Assembly (NCBI GenBank): GCA_963522145.1
Contig: CAUQXI010000002.1
Span: forward strand, 186,001-250,000
Direction of reading: 5' to 3'
Source: Mesorhizobium_B sp963522145
GTDB lineage: Bacteria; Pseudomonadota; Alphaproteobacteria; Rhizobiales; Rhizobiaceae
Length of the DNA: 64,000 nucleotides
The translations under genes were made by a program, and so were the position numbers. The notes beneath the pieces are model-generated. The model ran no database searches and was not told the DNA's origin. It saw only the letters and a list, made by a program, of their open reading frames with translations. Positions 59,863 to 64,000 of the stretch are shown in pieces. Position 1 is the stretch's first letter, and each line of letters opens with the position of its first letter.

Positions 59863-61392
59863 ATGCCCCCGATGCCAGCAGATCCTTCTTCGTCCACCGC
59901 TCCGCTGCCCGGCTCGGAGCGTGCGGGCGGCACGGACATGGCCGAGCGCATCGCGCGCTTTCCCTGGGGGAGCACGCCGCTCGGGCCGTCGAACGGATGG
60001 TCGGAAACTCTGCGCGTCACCCTGCGCCTCGCGATCGCCTCGGCCACGCCGATGGTGATGCTGGTCGGGCCGGACGGCATCCTCCTTTACAACGACGCCT
60101 ACGCGCGGTTCGCCGGCGCGCGCCATCCCGGCATCCTCGGCCTGCCGGCGACCGAGGCGTGGCCGGAGATCGCCGACTTCAACCGCGGCGTGATCGCAAC
60201 CGCCATGCGCGGCGAAGCCCTGTTCCTGGAAAGCCAGCCGCTCACCCTTCGCCGCAACGAAACGCCGGAAGAGATCTGGGTCGATCTCGACTACACGCCG
60301 CTGATCGACGGGAGCGGGCACTCCGAAGGCATGCTCTGCATCGTTTACGAGACGACAAGCAGCGTGGCGATGCAGGCCGAGCTGGCGATGAGCGAGGCCA
60401 AGTTCCGCGCATTGGCCGATTCCATGCCGCAGATGGTGTGGTCCACCAGGCCCGATGGCTTCCACGACTACTACAATGCGCGCTGGTACGAGTTCACGGG
60501 CGTGCCCTCGGGCTCTACGGACGGGGAGGGGTGGAACAACATGTTCCATCCCGACGACCAGTCGCGGGCCTGGGAACTCTGGCGCCACTCGCTTCGCACC
60601 GGCGAGCCCTATGAGATCGAATACCGGCTGCGCCACCATTCGGGCGAATATCGCTGGACGCTCGGCCGCGCGCTTCCGCTGCGCGACGGGGAGGGCGCGA
60701 TCCTCCGCTGGTTCGGCACCTGCACCGACATCCACGAAACCAAGCTCGCCGCGGAAGAGCGCGAGATGGTGGCGCAGGAGCTGTCGCACCGCATCAAGAA
60801 CATCTTCTCTGTGCTGACGGGCATCATCGCGCTTTCCGCGCGCTCGTTCCCTGAGGCGAAGAGTTTCGCCGAGCAGCTACGCCAGCGCATCTTCGCCATG
60901 GGCCGCGCGCATGATTTCGTCCGGCCCCACTCCGCGGCCTCCAAGCCGCGCGCGCGGCAAAGCTCGCTCCAAACGCTGATCAAGCTGCTGCTCGATCCTT
61001 TCGACGACAAACAAGGCCGCATCCGCTTCGAAGGCGAGGATGCGGTGATCGATGACGCGTCCGCCACGCCACTCGCGCTTCTCTTCCACGAACTCGCCAC
61101 CAACGCTGCCAAATACGGCGCGCTCGCCGCAGAAGACGGGACCGTGACGATCACGGGAGCCAGCGAGGGCGAGAACACGCGCATCACCTGGAAGGAAAGG
61201 GCCGTTACCGTGAAGGAGCCGTCACGCATCGGCCAGGGCTTCGGTTCCCGGCTGATGGCGCTCTCCGTTGAAGGCCAGCTCGGCGGTCGCGTCGAACGCG
61301 CCTGGGAAGCAGACGGGCTGCGGCTCGAGATTATCATCCACACCGCCGCTCTCAGCAGGTCAGGGCGCCTGCGCGTGCAACACGCCGATTAG
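59863..61392 (+). CDS. PAS-domain sensor histidine kinase of the HWE family
   Basis: The 509-residue protein has no clear membrane segment. PAS-like domains occupy about 45-170 and 180-295 (MPQMVWSTRPDGFHDYYNARWYEFTG; RHHSGEYRWTLGRALPLRD). The HWE kinase region starts with ELSHRIKNIF (phospho-acceptor H309) and includes LLFHELATNAAKYGAL with the N-box, ITWKERA (the W-x-E signature) and GFGSRLM. The start is uncertain: ATGs at 59863, 59872 and 59938 are all possible. It shares a cluster with a single-domain response regulator and a LOV kinase, so a common phosphotransfer path is likely. Confidence 0.87.
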   Translation: MPPMPADPSSSTAPLPGSERAGGTDMAERIARFPWGSTPLGPSNGWSETLRVTLRLAIASATPMVMLVGPDGILLYNDAYARFAGARHPGILGLPATEAWPEIADFNRGVIATAMRGEALFLESQPLTLRRNETPEEIWVDLDYTPLIDGSGHSEGMLCIVYETTSSVAMQAELAMSEAKFRALADSMPQMVWSTRPDGFHDYYNARWYEFTGVPSGSTDGEGWNNMFHPDDQSRAWELWRHSLRTGEPYEIEYRLRHHSGEYRWTLGRALPLRDGEGAILRWFGTCTDIHETKLAAEEREMVAQELSHRIKNIFSVLTGIIALSARSFPEAKSFAEQLRQRIFAMGRAHDFVRPHSAASKPRARQSSLQTLIKLLLDPFDDKQGRIRFEGEDAVIDDASATPLALLFHELATNAAKYGALAAEDGTVTITGASEGENTRITWKERAVTVKEPSRIGQGFGSRLMALSVEGQLGGRVERAWEADGLRLEIIIHTAALSRSGRLRVQHAD

Positions 61393-61430
61393 CCCCCACG
61401 CGGACCTTCCGCCTGCTCTTCTGATTGAGC

Positions 61431-61826
61431 CTAGTGGAACAGATGAAGACTGTGCGGCGGCACGGCGGCCTGCCGGGAATGGGTTGCCACCGCGAAGGCC
61501 ACCGCATCGCGCAGGTCATCGTCCATCACCGGCTTGGCCATCACGCCGATCGTGCCCGGAACCCCGTCGCCTAGCTGCGAAGGATTGGCCGTCATGAACA
61601 TCACGGTGATGCCGCGCTCGGCCAGCATGCGCCCGATATCGGGGCCGGTCGGCCCGTCACGCAGGTTGAGGTCGACGATCGCCACATCCGCGTCATGCGC
61701 GAGGTCGAGCGCCGTCCGCGCGTCGGCCGCAATGCCGATCGGATCATGGCCGAGCTCGGCCACGAGGTTCTCGATTTCGATGGCGACGAAGATTTCGTCC
61801 TCCACCACCAGCACTCTGCAAGCCAT
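61431..61826 (-). CDS. Single-domain response regulator
   Basis: The 131-residue protein is a receiver domain with acidic pair E9-D10 (VLVVEDEIF), phospho-acceptor D52 (VAIVDLNLRDG), T in MFMTANP and Lys in VMAKPV. There is no output domain. It faces the HWE kinase and is divergent from the LOV kinase, a usual layout for single-domain regulators that act as phosphate shuttles or sinks. Confidence 0.92.
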   Translation of the reverse strand: MACRVLVVEDEIFVAIEIENLVAELGHDPIGIAADARTALDLAHDADVAIVDLNLRDGPTGPDIGRMLAERGITVMFMTANPSQLGDGVPGTIGVMAKPVMDDDLRDAVAFAVATHSRQAAVPPHSLHLFH

Positions 61827-62068
61827 CCCCGCCCGCTATCATTTGATATTGTCAGGACAGGCTCGAACTCGCCAAGGTGAAGAAGGTTGCAGACTGATTT
61901 GTTCAATTTGTCATCGTCGCCGCTTTTCGTTGCCGATGCACGCAGGCATGCAACGCACGATGCAAAGATGGGCGGGGAGCAGGCACGGCGGGCGGGATGA
62001 CCGGAGCTCTTCCACACGCTATGGTCGTCGGCATGCAGATATGCAGTGGCGCTCGAGTGGAGGATGGA

Positions 62069-63103
62069 ATGGACCGGCATGTGGCGCGGCTGAGCGAAGC
62101 GGATGCTTACGCGCTGGCGCTCGCCCATGTGCCGCTCGCGATCGTGCTGACCAATCCGCATCTCGACGACAATCCCATCATCTATGTGAACCATGCGTTT
62201 GAAACGGTGACGGGATATTCGAAGGAGGCCGCTCTCGGCCGCAATTGCCGCTTCCTTCAGGGTGCCGACAGCAGCCGGGAAACGGCGGTTCGACTGGGCG
62301 AACAATTCTGGCGCGGCGAAGAAGCGACCGTCGATCTCCTGAACTATCGCGCCGACGGCTCGCCGTTCTGGAATCGTGTCCACGTCAAGCCGCTCTACGA
62401 CGAAAGCGGCAACCTCCAGTTCTTCATGGGCACCCAGCGCGTGCTCGGCAGCCGGCGCGAGGCGGCGATCGCCGGCGGCTCGGAGGATGTGCCGCTTCAC
62501 GAGGTGACGCACCGCGTCAAGAACCACCTCGCCATGGTGGTGAGCATGATCCGCACCCAGGCCCGCGCCTCCTCAGTGGAGGTCCAGCCCGATTTCGCCA
62601 CGCTGGCCCGGCGCGTGGAGTCGCTCCAGCTTCTCTACCATGAAATGTCGGACAATGGCGTCGGCACGGTCAGCGAGGACAGGGTCTCCCTCGACGCCTA
62701 TGTGAAGCGCGTGACGGAGGCGGTCTCGTCGGTTGGAAGCGACGGAGGCATCGAAACGGTGGTGGACGCCGCTCCCGTGCAAAGCTCGCCGGAGGCTGCG
62801 GCCCAGATCGGGCTCGTCTTGTCCGAGATTCTGACCAACGCCTATCAGCACGCATTTGCCGGGCGCGGTCAGGGCCGGGTGGCGGTGCAGCTCCGGCCCG
62901 GGCAAGGCCTGACACGGCTCCAGGTGTCGGACAACGGCGTCGGACTGCCGGCGGATCGCCACTGGCCGGAAAGCGGAAGCCTGGGCGGCCGCATCGTGCG
63001 CAGCCTTGTCAGCGGCCTCGACGCCACGCTTCAGGTGGAGCGTCTCGCGGTCGGCACCTGCGTGACGATCGACATCCCGTTGCGCGAAGGCGCGCGGCTG
63101 TGA
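62069..63103 (+). CDS. LOV-domain blue-light histidine kinase
   Basis: The 344-residue soluble kinase has a LOV domain at about 20-125 with the photoactive motif GRNCRFLQG (adduct-forming Cys60), NPIIYVNHAFETVTGYS before it and FWNRVHVKPLYDESGNLQFF after. The HisKA_2/HWE-type kinase follows with EVTHRVKNHLAM (H148), LVLSEILTNAYQHAF and VSDNGVGLP. ATG 62069 has GGAGG at 5-nt spacing; the frame upstream to 61997 is less likely. Blue light should form a flavin-Cys adduct and change kinase activity, as in Brucella and Rhizobium LOV kinases. Confidence 0.93.
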   Translation: MDRHVARLSEADAYALALAHVPLAIVLTNPHLDDNPIIYVNHAFETVTGYSKEAALGRNCRFLQGADSSRETAVRLGEQFWRGEEATVDLLNYRADGSPFWNRVHVKPLYDESGNLQFFMGTQRVLGSRREAAIAGGSEDVPLHEVTHRVKNHLAMVVSMIRTQARASSVEVQPDFATLARRVESLQLLYHEMSDNGVGTVSEDRVSLDAYVKRVTEAVSSVGSDGGIETVVDAAPVQSSPEAAAQIGLVLSEILTNAYQHAFAGRGQGRVAVQLRPGQGLTRLQVSDNGVGLPADRHWPESGSLGGRIVRSLVSGLDATLQVERLAVGTCVTIDIPLREGARL

Positions 63104-63417
63104 ACGCATCGCTGACTTCCCGCGCTCCGGGAAGCCGACGGGCCGTGCTTGCCGCCCTTCTCGTCGCGCTTGCTGCCACGCCGGCTGTCGCCAAATCGCG
63201 CATCTGCCAGGTCGCTGATCCGACCGGAACGCCGCTCAATATCCGGCTGACGCCGAATGGCAGGATCGTGGCGCGCGCGCCCAACCGCTCACCGCTTCAG
63301 GTTTTCGTCGGCGAGGGCGCGCGGGACGCGAAGGGCCGGCTCTGGCATCTCGTGGCCCTGACCGATTCGAGCGCGCCCAACGGCTACGCGCTGGCCGCTT
63401 ACATCCGCTGCCGCTGA
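63100..63417 (+). CDS. Secreted SH3-like hypothetical protein
   Basis: The 105-residue protein starts with GTG 63100 inside the LOV kinase stop. A twin-Arg-like basic head (SRRAVLAALLVALAATPAVAKS) acts as signal peptide. The mature part has CQVADPTGTPLNIRLTPNG and WHLVALTD, with GYALAAYIRC at the end, a bacterial SH3-like pattern with two Cys that could form a disulfide. The role is unknown; translational coupling to a light sensor is curious. Confidence 0.7.
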   Translation: MNASLTSRAPGSRRAVLAALLVALAATPAVAKSRICQVADPTGTPLNIRLTPNGRIVARAPNRSPLQVFVGEGARDAKGRLWHLVALTDSSAPNGYALAAYIRCR

Positions 63418-63426
63418 ACCGCACGC

Positions 63427-63861
63427 TCAGCCGGAAAACAGGTTCGGCACATGCACCGGCCAGCGCCGCGGCAAAACGGCCACGAGGTCGAAGCGCAGCG
63501 AAAGCCGTCCGGCATCCTTTTGCCGCGACAGCCACAGGTCGGCTGACCCGGCGATACGCCGCTGTGCCTGCGGTCCGACTGCTTCCATCGCGGCGTCGAG
63601 GCTCGAGCGGCGCTTCACCTCCACGATCAGAACGAGACTGCCGCGACGGGCCACGAGGTCGATCTCGCCGAGCGGCGTGCGGAAGCGCCGCGCCACGATG
63701 CGATAGCCTTTCAGCATCAGCGCCAGCGCCGCCCACCACTCGCCGTGATGGCCGCTGCGATAGGCCTTGATGCGCTTCGGGTCGGCTGGGACAGCTTTCG
63801 GCTTCCTGCTTTCGGGCTTCCCCCATAAGCCGGCCTGAAGGCGCCGTCCGTCCTTAGTCAT
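63427..63861 (-). CDS. yraN: YraN family (UPF0102) endonuclease-like protein
   Basis: The 144-residue protein has GHHGEWWAALALMLKGYRIVARRFRTPLGEIDLVARRG and VLIVEVKRR, the restriction-nuclease-like core (E-x-D-x-E-V-K) of the UPF0102 family. Its start overlaps the end of rsmI by eight bases, a conserved pairing in Proteobacteria. A Pro/Lys-rich head of about 30 residues precedes the domain. Confidence 0.93.
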   Translation of the reverse strand: MTKDGRRLQAGLWGKPESRKPKAVPADPKRIKAYRSGHHGEWWAALALMLKGYRIVARRFRTPLGEIDLVARRGSLVLIVEVKRRSSLDAAMEAVGPQAQRRIAGSADLWLSRQKDAGRLSLRFDLVAVLPRRWPVHVPNLFSG

Positions 63862-64000
63862 CGCCGCCGCTCGCCTTGTCCTTCAGCGCCACCAGCCGGC
63901 GGAACAGCTCACCCTTGGGCAGGCCCGTCAGGCGCGCGGCCTCCGCGGCGGCGCGGGACGCCGGCATCTCGCCCGCGAGCGAGCATAAGAGCTTGTCCAC
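63854..64000 (-). CDS. rsmI: C-terminal end of 16S rRNA (cytidine-2'-O)-methyltransferase RsmI (partial)
   Basis: The last 48 codons of a minus-strand gene that continues past the window end. The residues AAAEAARLTGLPKGELFRRLVALKDK match the helical C-terminal segment of RsmI, and the gene is directly followed by yraN, its usual partner. The catalytic domain lies outside the window. Confidence 0.8.
   Translation of the reverse strand: MDKLLCSLAGEMPASRAAAEAARLTGLPKGELFRRLVALKDKASGGDD

Overview
The window reads as chromosomal DNA of a GC-rich alphaproteobacterium of the order Hyphomicrobiales (Rhizobiales), probably near Phyllobacteriaceae or Brucellaceae. The pointers are the ubiE-ubiB-coaBC block, a FosX gene of the kind known from Mesorhizobium, a 53-nt-armed palindromic intergenic repeat resembling the RIME elements of rhizobia, LOV and HWE histidine kinases, and a high density of sugar ABC transporters. 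The genus cannot be fixed from the sequence alone.

Layout. (1) 1-4.2 kb: end of a sugar ABC operon (two MalF/MalG-type permeases, a MalK-type ATPase, an enolase-superfamily sugar-acid dehydratase). (2) 4.3-11.8 kb, minus strand: GMC oxidoreductase, MFS exporter, luciferase-like flavin monooxygenase, VOC protein, two SDR dehydrogenases and a mercaptopyruvate-type sulfurtransferase. (3) 12.1-18.8 kb: a ribose-type ABC importer followed by a large protein resembling D-apionate lactonase and an aldose 1-dehydrogenase-type aldo/keto reductase, which together suggest uptake and aldose-to-lactone-to-acid oxidation of an unusual sugar. (4) 19.0-22.5 kb: glycosyltransferase, acyl-CoA dehydrogenase, PIG-L deacetylase and NodS-like methyltransferase. 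Two of the four genes are broken as sequenced, one by an in-frame amber codon and one by a one-base frameshift. (5) 22.5-27.9 kb: accessory DNA with an integrase remnant, a possible HUH (Rep/relaxase-like) protein, hypothetical genes, DUF3768, an XRE regulator and two SHOCT-tailed membrane proteins. (6) 28.0-34.5 kb, minus strand: a pentitol operon (AraC regulator, periplasmic binding protein, ATPase, permease, ribitol-dehydrogenase-like SDR, FGGY ribulokinase-like kinase). (7) 34.7-37.5 kb: a decayed Mrr-type restriction gene, a hairpin-rich leader and a reverse transcriptase of the DRT2 (UG2) anti-phage type, next to tRNA-Ser(GGA). (8) 37.8-50.1 kb: MsrA, then a nucleoside uptake and salvage region (BMP-type ABC transporter, FosX, cytidine deaminase, purine nucleoside phosphorylase, thymidine phosphorylase, uracil phosphoribosyltransferase, adenosine deaminase). 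(9) 50.2-64.0 kb: core genes (UbiE, UbiB, CoaBC, PxpABC with two biotin-carrier-like proteins, GyrB), a sensory cluster (PAS-HWE kinase, single-domain response regulator, LOV photoreceptor kinase), and YraN and RsmI.

The most interesting system is the DRT2-type reverse transcriptase at 35.7-37.1 kb. About 300 bp just upstream contain at least seven short, mostly perfect hairpins in a row. This fits the structured non-coding RNA that DRT2 enzymes copy into repetitive cDNA encoding a toxic protein.
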